From: Desulfoluna limicola
GTDB taxonomy: Bacteria > Desulfobacterota > Desulfobacteria > Desulfobacterales > Desulfolunaceae
Length of the DNA: 64,000 bases
Reading direction: 5' to 3'
NCBI RefSeq assembly: GCF_021654575.1
Contig: NZ_AP024488.1
Span: 4,301,501 to 4,365,500, forward strand
Shown: piece after piece, positions 7,653 through 16,660 of the stretch
Layout: each line of letters starts with the position of its first letter
Position numbering within the stretch: the stretch's first letter is position 1
Program-made: the position numbers and the translations under genes
The notes under the pieces: model-generated
Databases searched by the model: none
Told to the model about the DNA's origin: nothing
The model's input: the letters and a program-made list of their open reading frames with translations, nothing else

Positions 7653-8387
7653 TTATGCCAGATCGTCGGGAATGTCCGCGTTGGTGTGTACATCCTGAAC
7701 GTCATCACAGTCGTCCAGCATATCCATCATCTTCACCATTCTCTCGGCTTCTTTGCCTTCCAGCTCACTCATGTTCTGGGGAATCATGGTGATTTCGGCC
7801 ATAACAGTCGGGATGGAAGCAGCTTCAATGGCTTCCTTCACATCGATGAAGTCTTCCATGGCGGTGAGCACTTCAAAGGTATCCCCTTCGTCCTTCACGT
7901 CTTCAGCACCGGCTTCGATGGCGGTTTCCATGAGGGCCTCTTCATCAATGCTCTCTTTGGAGACCACGATGAGCCCCTTCTTGTCGAACATCCAGGAGAC
8001 GCAGCCGTTGGCACCGATGTTACCGCCGCACTTGGCAAAGATGTGACGAATCTCTGCAATGGCGCGGTTCTTGTTGTCGGTAAGGGATTCCACGATCACG
8101 GCGGCGCCGCCGGGGCCATACCCTTCGTAAACGATCTCTTCGTAGTTCACGCCTTCGAGTTCACCGGTACCACGCTTGATGGCACGCTCCAGGGTATCCT
8201 TGGGCATGTTTTCAGCACGAGCCGCTGAAATGGCTGAGCGCAGACGCGGGTTGGCTGAGGGATCGCCCCCACCCATGCGTGCCGCCACGGTGATTTCTTT
8301 GATCAACTTTGTAAAAACCTTGCCGCGCTTGGCGTCTTCACGCCCCTTCTTGTGCTTAATGTTGGCCCATTTACTATGTCCAGCCAT
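7653..8387 (-). CDS. yebC: YebC/PmpR family protein
   Basis: A 244-residue protein beginning MAGHSKWANIKHKKGREDAK, the hallmark of the family, and of standard length. Family members have been described as transcriptional regulators and, for some, as ribosome-associated factors that relieve stalling. It has the typical acidic C-terminal third. Upstream lies a 120-bp gap to rlmE on the same strand. Confidence 0.95.
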   Translation of the reverse strand: MAGHSKWANIKHKKGREDAKRGKVFTKLIKEITVAARMGGGDPSANPRLRSAISAARAENMPKDTLERAIKRGTGELEGVNYEEIVYEGYGPGGAAVIVESLTDNKNRAIAEIRHIFAKCGGNIGANGCVSWMFDKKGLIVVSKESIDEEALMETAIEAGAEDVKDEGDTFEVLTAMEDFIDVKEAIEAASIPTVMAEITMIPQNMSELEGKEAERMVKMMDMLDDCDDVQDVHTNADIPDDLA

Positions 8388-8506
8388 ACTTCCTCCTATT
8401 TTTCATGCCTACTGCCAGGCCATCTTGGCTCATGCGCCTGTACCGTAAAAGGTCGGCACTCATTCATAAGACTATCAATATTTCAAAGGGCATGCCTGCG
8501 CCCTGA

Positions 8507-9163
8507 TTACTCTTTTTTCCCAATCCCGATCACATAAATTTCCTTGCTCTGCTTACGACAGCTCTCGGGCTTGAATATCTTCACCTGCTTGAAGTGCCCC
8601 TTCACACGGGTCACGTAAGCGTCAAAGTCTCCCCCCTGAAAAATCTTGCAGACAAAATGGCCTCCGGACAGAAGGCGTTCAATCGCCACCGTCAGGGCCA
8701 TGTCGCAAAGTTCCAGGGATCTAGCCGCATCCACATCCTTCATCCCCGTGGTGGCCGGAGCCATGTCACTGATCACCACAGAAAAACCCGAGGAGAACGC
8801 CTCTTCAAGCTCCGGGGTCAGGCTAAGAATGTCGCCAACAAGGGCCTCGGCGTGGGGTGGCAGCTTGATGGTAACCGGCTTTAAGTCAATGCCGACCACG
8901 TGCCCGCCGCCTCCGGAAAGCTCCGCCGCGTAGAGGAGCCAGGAACCCGGCGAGCATCCGAGATCCAGCACCTTAGCACCTTTTTTTATAAGAGTAAACT
9001 TGCGTTGTATTTCCTGAAGTTTATAGACACTGCGTGCCGGATATTTATCCTCTTTGGCCTTGCGGGTGTAGTGGTCTTCCCACTGTCCCTTCTTCTTCGG
9101 AGGCCGCGAGATCTTTCCTTTTCTTACTGCCATGGGAGTCTGATTCCATTTGAGTTCATGCAA
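8507..9163 (-). CDS. rlmE: 23S rRNA (uridine-2'-O)-methyltransferase RlmE (FtsJ/RrmJ)
   Basis: A 218-residue SAM-dependent methyltransferase that modifies U2552 (E. coli numbering) of 23S rRNA. The SAM loop is VLDLGCSPGSW (65-75). The K-D-K-E catalytic tetrad is visible as Lys48 (RSVYK), Asp133 (ISDMAP), Lys173 (VCKIFQ) and Glu208 (SKEIY). Start is uncertain between 9163 and the internal ATG at 9133 (MAVRKGK); neither has a strong Shine-Dalgarno. Confidence 0.95.
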   Translation of the reverse strand: MHELKWNQTPMAVRKGKISRPPKKKGQWEDHYTRKAKEDKYPARSVYKLQEIQRKFTLIKKGAKVLDLGCSPGSWLLYAAELSGGGGHVVGIDLKPVTIKLPPHAEALVGDILSLTPELEEAFSSGFSVVISDMAPATTGMKDVDAARSLELCDMALTVAIERLLSGGHFVCKIFQGGDFDAYVTRVKGHFKQVKIFKPESCRKQSKEIYVIGIGKKE

Positions 9164-9192
9164 TTAGCCAAAAGCTTAATTTAAAAATGCCA

Positions 9193-9509
9193 GCCTCCGG
9201 CGGCGAGGTGTGCCACCTCGAAAGCGGGTTTGTAAATGCTATAAGGATCTCGTAACCTTGGGCTCCAATACGTCCGCATTCGCACGATGGGTGATGCGAC
9301 TCAACGGGTATCCCAAGTACTTGAGTTACCGGATTTCCGACTTGACGTCGTAAATCGACATCCATCGAAATTGTTCAGCAGGGTGCTCGACGTGGATTAA
9401 ACGTCTTCCCCCCTTTCCCACGGGCGAAGCCCGTCAGCGAATATGACGAACCTGAGGTACGAGGGTTCGGAGTATTCGCGAACCCGGGGTCCAGGGGCTC
9501 AGCCCCTGG
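9193..9509. repeat. Modular palindromic intergenic element, copy 3
   Basis: It starts GCCTCCGGCGG with the stem GAGGTG-TGC-CACCTC. After a diverged middle it carries ACGGGC-GAA-GCCCGT (9420-9434), a hairpin with loop TGAGGTACGA and arm base GCGAATA/TATTCGC plus inner CGAACC/GGTTCG (9437-9479), and CCAGGGGC-TCA-GCCCCTGG (9491-9509). The last hairpin directly abuts the radA stop codon and may protect or end that transcript. Confidence 0.75.
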
Positions 9510-10880
9510 TTAAAATAATATTTCCATGGCCTCGGACACGTGGCGGACACCGCTCACCTTGAGGCCGTCCATCTTCTTAAGGCGCTTGGCCCCGGATTCG
9601 GGCACGATGAAGTGGGTAAAGCCCATCTTCCGGATCTCGGCGGCGCGTCCTTCCAGCTGGCTGATACCTCGAACCTCACCGGTGAGTCCCACCTCGCCCA
9701 GCACCACGGTCCCTTCGGGGAGGGGGCGGTCCAGAAAGCTGGAGGCCGCGGCAACGAGGATGGCCAGGTCGGCGGCCGGTTCCGTGATGCGCACGCCGCC
9801 GGCAACATTCATAAAGATGTCGAGGCCGGCCAGGTTCATGCCGATCTTCTTTTCCATCACGGCCACCAGAAGAGCCACACGGTTGCTGTCCAGCCCCAGG
9901 ACCGTACGCCTTGGCGTGCCCAGGCCGGAACGGCTCACCAACCCCTGGATCTCCACGAGGATGGGGCGTGTCCCCTCCATGCTGGCCGTCACCACCGAGC
10001 CCGGTGCGCTGTCCGGCCGTTCGGCGAGGAAAAGGGCCGAAGGGTTGGGCACCTGGGCAAGGCCTCCGCCCCGCATCTCGAAGACGCCGATTTCGTTGGT
10101 GGACCCGAAGCGGTTCTTCACCGCCCGCAGCACCCGGAATATATGATTGGTGTCGCCCTCGAAGTAGAGGACCGTATCCACCATGTGCTCCATAACACGG
10201 GGCCCGGCGATGGCGCCGTCTTTGGTCACGTGCCCCACCAGGAAAATGGGAATGCCGCTCTTTTTGGCCGCCACCATGAGCTTCATGGTGGTTTCCCGCA
10301 CCTGGCCGACACTGCCCGGGGCCGAGGTGAGTTCGGCGTTGTACATGGTCTGGACCGAGTCGATGACCACCGCAGCCGGCGTGTGGGTTTCCAGCATGGA
10401 GAGAATAGCGTCCACATGGATCTCCGTCACCACGAGGAGCGTCTCTGACGAGACCCCCAGGCGCTGGCTTCGAAGGTGAATCTGGCCTTTGGACTCCTCA
10501 CCGGAGACATAAAGAACCCGTCGCCCGCTCTGTGCGAGGCCGTCAAGGGCCTGAAGCATCAGGGTGGACTTGCCGATCCCCGGGTCTCCGCCGATAAGGA
10601 CGAGGGAGCCCGCCACGATCCCCCCCCCCAGGACCCGGTCGAATTCGGGAATGCCGGAGGGGATGCGGGGCTCTTCCATGGTTTCGATGGCAAGAATGCT
10701 CTCGGGCTCGGGGGTCGGGACGCCCTTCTTCGGGGATGCGGGTTGAAACCTGTCCCCTTCCGTCACCACCTCTTCGGCAAGGGTATCCCACCCCCCGCAC
10801 TCCGGGCAGCGCCCCATCCATTTGGGCGTCTGATAGCCGCACGACTGGCAACTGTAGAGGCTTTTTCTTCTCTTTTTCAC
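9510..10880 (-). CDS. radA: DNA repair protein RadA
   Basis: A 456-residue RecA-like helicase that promotes branch migration in recombinational repair. In order: a C4 zinc finger (Cys11, 14, 25, 28), Walker A GGDPGIGKST at 97-106, Walker B around VVIDS at 171, the RadA-specific KNRFG at 255-259, and a C-terminal Lon-protease-like domain. The start codon is GTG. A repeat hairpin follows the stop without a gap. With recN and yebG nearby this stretch is rich in DNA-damage functions, though they are separate transcription units. Confidence 0.97.
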   Translation of the reverse strand: MKKRRKSLYSCQSCGYQTPKWMGRCPECGGWDTLAEEVVTEGDRFQPASPKKGVPTPEPESILAIETMEEPRIPSGIPEFDRVLGGGIVAGSLVLIGGDPGIGKSTLMLQALDGLAQSGRRVLYVSGEESKGQIHLRSQRLGVSSETLLVVTEIHVDAILSMLETHTPAAVVIDSVQTMYNAELTSAPGSVGQVRETTMKLMVAAKKSGIPIFLVGHVTKDGAIAGPRVMEHMVDTVLYFEGDTNHIFRVLRAVKNRFGSTNEIGVFEMRGGGLAQVPNPSALFLAERPDSAPGSVVTASMEGTRPILVEIQGLVSRSGLGTPRRTVLGLDSNRVALLVAVMEKKIGMNLAGLDIFMNVAGGVRITEPAADLAILVAAASSFLDRPLPEGTVVLGEVGLTGEVRGISQLEGRAAEIRKMGFTHFIVPESGAKRLKKMDGLKVSGVRHVSEAMEILF

Positions 10881-11094
10881 GGTGTCAATTCATCCCGGCT
10901 TCTGGTAAGATGGCTGGCCTGTACCGGCATGGATAAAGAGTGCCGGCGAGGGCAAATGGAGGTCCACATAGACTCTCCGGTTTGTACCATTTTTGCCCGA
11001 CATCATCAAACCATGGTCGCGGGGACGTACCCTGCACGACCCCGATGAACTGCCAAGAGTGGTTGCACCGCTCTTTTAGGAGTACTTAAGGGCG

Positions 11095-11910
11095 ATGATT
11101 GACTACCACATCCATACATTGTTGTGCAACCACGCCAAAGGTGGCATCCGAAGCTACGTGGATGCCGCTGTAAAAGCCGGTTTGTCCGAAATCTGCTTTC
11201 TCGAACACCTCACCCTCGACAGGACAAGCACCGCCCACGCCATGCACCCCAACGAGGTGCCGTTCTATGTTTACGCCATCCAGGAGTTGAAGCGAGCCTA
11301 TCACGGCCGAATCACCATCCGCACCGGCCTCGAAATCGACTTCACACCCGAGGCCCTGCCCGCGATAAACCGCCTCATCGATACCTTTGATTTTGACCTC
11401 ATCGGTGGCTCCATCCACTTTGTGGACGGGATCAACATCGCCAGTCGAAGAAATGCAAGCGCCATGTCACCCGAGGAGTTCGAGCGGTTAAGCCGGCGCT
11501 ACCTGGAGAGAGTCCGCGAGATGGTGAACGCCTCCTTCTTTGATGTGGTGTGCCACCTGGACGTCATCAAGAAAACCGGACGCCCCCTGCCCGCCGATGT
11601 GGAATCCGGCCTCATGGAGGTCATCGACCGCATGGCTGAAAAAGACCTCGCCCTGGAGGCCAACGCCAGTGGACTCGGACATCCGGCAAAGGCCTGCTAC
11701 CCGTCAAAGGCCCTTCTGGCCCATGCCATCAGCCGGGGCGTCCCCATCACAACCGGATCGGATGCCCATGCCCCCCTGACTGTGGGGGAGGGGATTGAGA
11801 CAGCCCTTGCCACCCTGCATGACCAGGGAGCCACCCATATAGCCCGGTTCGAAAGAAGGCAACGCAGCCTCGTTCCCATTGATTTACCGCCCCATCAGGA
11901 GTCATCATGA
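11095..11910 (+). CDS. PHP-domain phosphatase, histidinol-phosphatase type
   Basis: A 271-residue metal-dependent phosphoesterase. Metal-binding motifs seen are DYHIHT at the N-terminus, the FLEHLTL segment, GLEIDF, IGGSIHF, VCHLDVI and a C-terminal TGSDAHAP. These match the HisJ type of PHP protein, which removes phosphate from histidinol phosphate. hisD is about 27 kb away and no other his gene is adjacent, so the substrate is not settled. AGGAG lies upstream of the ATG. The stop overlaps the next start (ATGA), so translation is probably coupled. Confidence 0.82.
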   Translation: MIDYHIHTLLCNHAKGGIRSYVDAAVKAGLSEICFLEHLTLDRTSTAHAMHPNEVPFYVYAIQELKRAYHGRITIRTGLEIDFTPEALPAINRLIDTFDFDLIGGSIHFVDGINIASRRNASAMSPEEFERLSRRYLERVREMVNASFFDVVCHLDVIKKTGRPLPADVESGLMEVIDRMAEKDLALEANASGLGHPAKACYPSKALLAHAISRGVPITTGSDAHAPLTVGEGIETALATLHDQGATHIARFERRQRSLVPIDLPPHQESS

Positions 11911-12779
11911 TACAAAGAAGGTCCTGCATCACTCTGTTTGTCATCACCCTGCTCTTGTCGGGCGCGTTTCCAGCCTCCGGCCTGGCCATCACCAAGAGCC
12001 CCGACCCGTTTAAAACGGTCCGGGAGCGGTTGGTCAAAGACGGATTTTCCCAGGACCAGGTGGACATTTACTTTCAGGATGGACTGCGTCTCTTTGCCGT
12101 CAAGGGTGTCTCCGGCTACTTCACGCACAACGAAGGCAAGCTGAACTACGGTCGCTTTCTCAAGGAAAGCTCCCTTGCCACCGGTCGAAGCTACATCAAG
12201 CGCCACAACGCCTTTCTCGAGGCAACCGAAGCCGAATATGGCGTGGACAAAGAGATCATCACCGCCGTTCTCATGGTGGAGACGGCCCTGGGCAACTACA
12301 TTGGCAGCAGCCGCGTTTTTGAGATCCTTGCCACGCTGGCCTCCCTGTCAGATGATCACGCCAAGGCCCGTCTCTGGAAAGAGGTGCCCCCAAAGCGTCG
12401 CATCAGCCGAAAACGGTTTGAGAAAAAAACAAAAGACAAGGCCGAATGGGCCTACCGGGAACTGAAAGCCCTCATCACATACAGCAATGAGGTGGATGAA
12501 GACCCCCGCACCTTTATCGGCTCCTACGCCGGTGCCATGGGTATCTCCCAGTTCATGCCGAGCCGCATCCTGCAGCTGGGGGTGGACGGGGACAAGGACG
12601 GGCGAATCAACCTCTACACCCATGAGGACGCCATCGCCAGTGTGGCCAACTACCTTCGCCACTTCGGATGGAAACCCGGCATTAAAAAAGAGAAGGCGAT
12701 TAAGGTGCTGATGCGCTACAACCACAGCATCTACTACGCCAACACCCTGTACGACATCATGGAAGCCCTGAAACAATAA
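11907..12779 (+). CDS. MltB-type lytic murein transglycosylase
   Basis: A 290-residue exported protein with a signal peptide (residues 1-27, basic start then a hydrophobic core ending near ASGLA). The catalytic Glu125 lies in VLMVETALGNY, and AGAMGISQFMPS is the second signature of the SLT2/MltB family. It cleaves the MurNAc-GlcNAc bond of peptidoglycan to give 1,6-anhydro ends. No lipobox is seen, so it is probably periplasmic and soluble. It overlaps the PHP gene by four bases. Confidence 0.9.
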   Translation: MIQRRSCITLFVITLLLSGAFPASGLAITKSPDPFKTVRERLVKDGFSQDQVDIYFQDGLRLFAVKGVSGYFTHNEGKLNYGRFLKESSLATGRSYIKRHNAFLEATEAEYGVDKEIITAVLMVETALGNYIGSSRVFEILATLASLSDDHAKARLWKEVPPKRRISRKRFEKKTKDKAEWAYRELKALITYSNEVDEDPRTFIGSYAGAMGISQFMPSRILQLGVDGDKDGRINLYTHEDAIASVANYLRHFGWKPGIKKEKAIKVLMRYNHSIYYANTLYDIMEALKQ

Positions 12780-12784
12780 GGTTT

Positions 12785-12845
12785 GCGAATGCTCCCGGCC
12801 TTCGTTCCTCAGGCTGATCACTTTCGCTGACGGACTGCGCCCGTG
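12785..12845. repeat. Modular palindromic element, copy 4 (partial)
   Basis: It contains only the hairpin with loop TTCGTTCCTCA (12785-12827) and the GACGGACTGCGCCCGT module. It follows the transglycosylase stop by 5 bp. Confidence 0.7.
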
Positions 12846-13005
12846 GGAAGTATCGCGTTACCTTGAAATTGAACGGCACTCTGACTGTATCGCCGGGTGA
12901 CCACGGGTCAAGGCACTGGCCTCCCCCGGCAGCAAGAGCTTACACACATTACACTCTCGTCTCGGGGCCCCCTCTGACACGAAACCAGAAAGGACTCTTT
13001 ACGTC

Positions 13006-13230
13006 ATGAACGCAATGACCGGCTCCACCCTCGGCACCTGGATCGTCATCGGCTTTGTCTTCTTCGCCCTCACCATGCTCGCCTTTGTGGACGTGGCACG
13101 AAAAGACTTCGGCACCACCGGCAAAAAGGCCCTGTGGGCCATCGTCGCCCTCATCCCCTTTGTGGGGTGGCTCATCTATTTTGTCCTGGGCATGCGAAGG
13201 GGCACGGTTCCGACGAGGGAAGAGCAGTAG
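13006..13230 (+). CDS. Small membrane protein with PLDc_N-type domain
   Basis: A 74-residue protein with two hydrophobic segments (about 12-30 and 42-62) joined by a basic loop (DVARKDFG) and ending in charged residues. FVGWLIYFVLGMRRG matches the phospholipase-D-nuclease N-terminal (PLDc_N) pattern, a two-helix membrane module often found alone in small proteins. The role is unknown. AAAGGA precedes the ATG, and a strong terminator follows. Confidence 0.75.
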   Translation: MNAMTGSTLGTWIVIGFVFFALTMLAFVDVARKDFGTTGKKALWAIVALIPFVGWLIYFVLGMRRGTVPTREEQ

Positions 13231-13300
13231 GTTACAAGGCCTTCATCCCCCCCTTCTGTTCTTCTCATGAGCCATAGCCCATGGCCTGTACCCTGAACAA

Positions 13301-13340
13301 AAAACGCCCCATGGCCGTTACCGGCATCATGGGGCGTTTT
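13301..13340. terminator. Bidirectional terminator
   Basis: A perfect 13-bp stem AAAACGCCCCATG / CATGGGGCGTTTT around a 14-nt loop, with A- and T-runs at the two sides. It lies between convergent genes (the PLDc_N gene and the zinc-ribbon gene) and serves both. Confidence 0.9.
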
Positions 13341-13368
13341 GCAAGCTGCAAAAAAAAGCGTTTACCTG

Positions 13369-13620
13369 CTACTCCTGGCCTCCCAGGGTGTAAGTGGTGC
13401 AGGAGCCACTGGAGCATTGGCGTTTCTGAACCCCGGCCTGGTTGGAGGGGTTGCTGCCGGAAGCGGCTGCGCCCATTTTGAAGTTGGTGGTGCTGATGAC
13501 CCGTTCAAAGGTCTGGGATCCGCACTTGGGGCACTTCAACTCATCCTCATCCTTGCTGCCCATAACGAGCAGTTCAAAGAACTCTTCACACTTGCTGCAC
13601 TTAAATTCGTAAATGGGCAT
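13369..13620 (-). CDS. FmdB-family zinc-ribbon protein
   Basis: An 83-residue protein starting MPIYEFKCSKCEEFFELL with a second knuckle LKCPKCGSQTFERV, the CxxC-CxxC putative regulatory domain of the FmdB family. A Ser/Gly-rich C-terminal tail carries two more cysteines (QCSSGSC). GGGAG upstream supports the start at 13620; the longer in-frame start at 13689 has no such support. Members are common in anaerobes and their role is unproven. Confidence 0.85.
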   Translation of the reverse strand: MPIYEFKCSKCEEFFELLVMGSKDEDELKCPKCGSQTFERVISTTNFKMGAAASGSNPSNQAGVQKRQCSSGSCTTYTLGGQE

Positions 13621-13844
13621 AACGTCTCCCTGCCTTTTCGTCGTCTCACCACGGCTCCGCCGCAGGTCATATCCAAATCCATCCCGCATTATACGGGTTC
13701 AAATCATCCGTCAGTTCCGTACATTATGAGCACTTTTCGCCCCTTGTCAAGACCAGGGGCGCGAATGCTCCCGTGGCATGCATGGACCTTTTCAAGCCGT
13801 TGTCCGCCCCGACGACAATAAACCTATGGTATCTATTCGGCTAT

Positions 13845-13953
13845 GCCTCCGGCGGGTCGCTTTTTGACATGAGCCCCGAAAACGTCCCGGTTGCCCCTCC
13901 TGTTTGTCAAACTTTTCAAAAACTTGCCCCCCCGACAGGGCCGCCGGAGACGC
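13845..13953. repeat. Modular palindromic element, copy 5 (long hairpin absent)
   Basis: It reads on the minus strand as inverted end, CAAGTTTTTGAAAAGTTTG, ACAAACAGG, then directly AACCGG and the AAAAGCGACCCGCCGGAGGC tail. In copies at 28, 41 and 55 kb a leader and a 50-nt perfect hairpin lie between CAGG and the CCGG tail, so this is the version without it. It lies 9 bp from the recN stop. Confidence 0.75.
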
Positions 13954-13961
13954 TTTTACCC

Positions 13962-15671
13962 TTACCCCGCAGTTTCTAACATCTCGCGGGCGTGATCGAG
14001 GGTGGCGCGGGTCACTTCGACGCCGCCCAGCATGCGAGCCATTTCATCCACACGCCCCTCTTCGGTAAGCGGGGTGATGGAGGTGCAGGTGCGGCCTTTG
14101 ACCACCTGCTTTTCAATACGATAGTGGTGCTGACCAAACTTTGCGATCTGGGGAAGATGGGTAATGCAGAGCACCTGATGGTGACTTGAGATCTCTTTGA
14201 TTTTCATCCCCACCACCTCGGCCACCCCGCCGCCGATGCCAGCATCCACTTCGTCGAAGACCACCGTTCCCACGGCGTCCCCTTCGGCAAGAATGGTTTT
14301 CACGGCCAGGACCACGCGGGAGAGTTCACCACCGGAGGCGATCTTGGTGAGGGGTTTTTCCGCCTCTCCCACGTTGGGAGCGATCATGAACACAGCCCGG
14401 TCCATGCCGGTCTCCCCCATGCGCACACCGGAAGGGCCTTCTGCGGTGCCGCCTGCTTCCGCCCCAAGGGGGGCTACGGCCACGTTGAACCGGGCCCTGG
14501 GCATCTCAAGGTTTTTCAGCTCTTTTTCCACCAGGGACGAGAGCTTTGCAGACGCTTTCTTTCTCTTTTCCGAAAGACTTAGGCAAAGGGAGTGGAGCTT
14601 TTCACGGGCGTCAGAGATCGACTGTTCCAGCCCCTCCATCTCAACCTCAAGAGTCTCCAGGGAGGCCAGCTCGGCTTCGATGGCCTGCTGTCGTTCAAGA
14701 AGTTCGGGGAGACCGGCTGAGGCCCCCACATACTTGCGTTTGAGCTTGTTGATGAAATCAAGGCGCTCTTCCACCGAATCCAGAGCCCTTTCATCCACGG
14801 TGATCCCGTCCCGATACTGCTGCAGGTTGCGCGAGAGATCCTCCACCCGGTAGCAGAGTTCTTCGGCCTCGGAAAGCAGGGGGGACATACCGGAATCGGC
14901 GGACGCGCCCTTCTCCAGCTCTTTTTTCAACTGGGTGACGCGCTCGTAGACGGCCCCTTCTGCCGTGTAAAGGGAAGCAACCCCTTCGTTGGCTGTTCGA
15001 AGAAGGGTTTCGGCATTTCGAAGGCGCAGGCGCTCGGCTTCAAGAAACGTGTCTTCCCCTTCTTCAAGGGCCGCAGCGTCCAGCTCCTCCTTTTGAAACC
15101 GGAGGAGCTCTTCCTGCTCGGCCTGCCTCTTTTTCAAGGCCTCTTTTTTTCGAAGGCCCTCAAGAAGCGGCGCAAGGGCCTGAAAAGCGTTGCCCACTCT
15201 TTCACGCAGGGGCATCAGCCCTGCAAAGCGGTCGAGAAAAAGCAGGTGAAGTTCCTCTTTCAGCAGGGCCTGGTGAGCGTGTTGGCCCGAGATACTGGCC
15301 AGGTTTTCCGTGAGTTCGGCAAGGAGCTGCATGGTGGCCAGACGGCCGTTGATGTAAACGCGGTGGCGATCCGTGGCGGAGATGATGCGACGCACGAGGA
15401 GCCCCTCGGCCGGGTCATGCCCCATGTCCACGAGTTTTTCAGCGGTGTCGCTCCCCTCCGGCACGGAAAAGAGCCCCTCCACCTCGGCAGCAGCCTCACC
15501 GGTGCGCACAAGTGCAGCCGAAGCGCGACCGCCAAGAAGCAGGTTCAAGGCATTGATGATGATGGACTTGCCGGCTCCGGTCTCTCCGCTGAGAACGGTC
15601 AGCCCCTCCCGAAAAGAGATGGAGAGGTCATCAATGATGGCAAAATGTCGAATGGAAAGATCTGTGAGCAT
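13962..15671 (-). CDS. recN: DNA repair protein RecN
   Basis: A 569-residue SMC-like ATPase acting in double-strand break repair. Walker A is GETGAGKS (29-36) after the typical MLTDLSIRHFAIID start; a long central coiled coil follows, then KIASGGELSRV (ABC signature) and TVVFDEVDAGIGG (Walker B). The ATG at 15671 is chosen because it gives the canonical RecN N-terminus; a frame extension to 15737 adds unrelated residues. A repeat element lies immediately after the stop. Confidence 0.96.
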   Translation of the reverse strand: MLTDLSIRHFAIIDDLSISFREGLTVLSGETGAGKSIIINALNLLLGGRASAALVRTGEAAAEVEGLFSVPEGSDTAEKLVDMGHDPAEGLLVRRIISATDRHRVYINGRLATMQLLAELTENLASISGQHAHQALLKEELHLLFLDRFAGLMPLRERVGNAFQALAPLLEGLRKKEALKKRQAEQEELLRFQKEELDAAALEEGEDTFLEAERLRLRNAETLLRTANEGVASLYTAEGAVYERVTQLKKELEKGASADSGMSPLLSEAEELCYRVEDLSRNLQQYRDGITVDERALDSVEERLDFINKLKRKYVGASAGLPELLERQQAIEAELASLETLEVEMEGLEQSISDAREKLHSLCLSLSEKRKKASAKLSSLVEKELKNLEMPRARFNVAVAPLGAEAGGTAEGPSGVRMGETGMDRAVFMIAPNVGEAEKPLTKIASGGELSRVVLAVKTILAEGDAVGTVVFDEVDAGIGGGVAEVVGMKIKEISSHHQVLCITHLPQIAKFGQHHYRIEKQVVKGRTCTSITPLTEEGRVDEMARMLGGVEVTRATLDHAREMLETAG

Positions 15672-15870
15672 GGGCGATGCCTTCCCCCCAAAATTGAAGT
15701 GGTGGCCATAAAACACAGGAACGCGCACAGGCGTCACGCGTCGGTATGTTATGTCACAGCATCCCCTGTTTGTAAAGCTGGCAGGACGGGGGTTCCAGGG
15801 CTCATGAACCCCATATATTCCGGTGTTTGTTCAACACCAACACATCTTTATATAGAGGGTTAGTCAGCTT

Positions 15871-15986
15871 GTGCCTGCCGGGGCCAATCTTTTGAAACGT
15901 TTGATAAACAGGTTTTAACCCGAGGTACGACGGTCAAAGAGCATCTGCTACCTGCTTTCACGGTGGCACACCTTGTCGCCGGAGGC
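15871..15986. repeat. Modular palindromic element, copy 6 (degenerate)
   Basis: It has CCTGCCGGGGCCAA, CTTTTGAAACGTTTGATAAA, CAGG, a decayed GAGGTACGA loop, ACCTGCTTTCACGGTGGC and the end CGCCGGAGGC. The rest of the gap 15672-16057 shows nothing gene-like. Confidence 0.65.
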
Positions 15987-16057
15987 AACGTTTCGGGCGC
16001 TGAACAGTGCCCCAAAAGCTCATTTTATGGCCCACTCACTTGACGCAGGCAGCCAAC

Positions 16058-16411
16058 TCAGGCACGGAACCCCTCAAGAAACGCCCACAGCTTTCCACAC
16101 TCCATCTCCAGAAGGGACAACTTTTCTTCAAGATTCATGAGGTTCCTTCCCCGCCCCGCTTTCTCAAGCTCAGAAGCGGCATCGGCGGCGGGCTTGGCCG
16201 CAAGGTAGCTCAGGCTCCCCTTCAGGGCGTGGGCGGCCTTTTCAAGTGCCTCTGCATCCCCCTTGCCTGCCGCCTCACGGATGTCCCCGATCATCCCATC
16301 GTACTCACCTGAAAATTCTATCAGGCAGTCGCGAATCAACTCCCGGTCGTCACCCATGATCGCCATCAGCTCATCGACATCAATGGGGGCCTCGTCATGA
16401 ATCCTATCCAT
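16058..16411 (-). CDS. Stand-alone histidine phosphotransfer (HPt) protein
   Basis: A 117-residue protein with the HPt signature AAHALKGSLSYLAA; His61 is the predicted phosphoacceptor. It would relay phosphate between hybrid kinases and response regulators. It starts at 16411 (MDRIHDEAP) with AAGGA upstream; the longer in-frame ORF to 16522 adds an unlikely N-terminus. No kinase or receiver gene is adjacent, so its partners are unknown. Confidence 0.88.
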   Translation of the reverse strand: MDRIHDEAPIDVDELMAIMGDDRELIRDCLIEFSGEYDGMIGDIREAAGKGDAEALEKAAHALKGSLSYLAAKPAADAASELEKAGRGRNLMNLEEKLSLLEMECGKLWAFLEGFRA

Positions 16412-16585
16412 TCTGGTTGGTTTCCTTGGTGAGGGTTGTCTTGATTGCCGGCAGGCGATCGCTTTGAACGAGAAAGAAAGGGGGGATCTCTGGAGGAAGT
16501 AAAAAAAGCACCTGCGGCGCACGGGCCTTATAATTTTGGAATTATATCAGATGCTTTTTCCATGGGTCAAAACAAAAGCGTGGTC

Positions 16586-16628
16586 GCGAATGTTTCCGAC
16601 CTTCGGTCCCCATGTCGATACCATTCAC
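16586..16628. repeat. Decayed copy of the GCGAATG hairpin module
   Basis: GCGAATG, CCGACC, TTCGGTCCCCA, then GTCGATACCATTC keeps the arm and loop plan but with several mismatches. Confidence 0.45.
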
Positions 16629-16660
16629 GGCCTGTTTTTCATGCTCTCAATCGTTATAAT

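Noticed and set aside
9540..10448. 302-aa plus-strand ORF within radA
   Set aside because: Antisense shadow of radA; His/Gly-rich composition and no motif.
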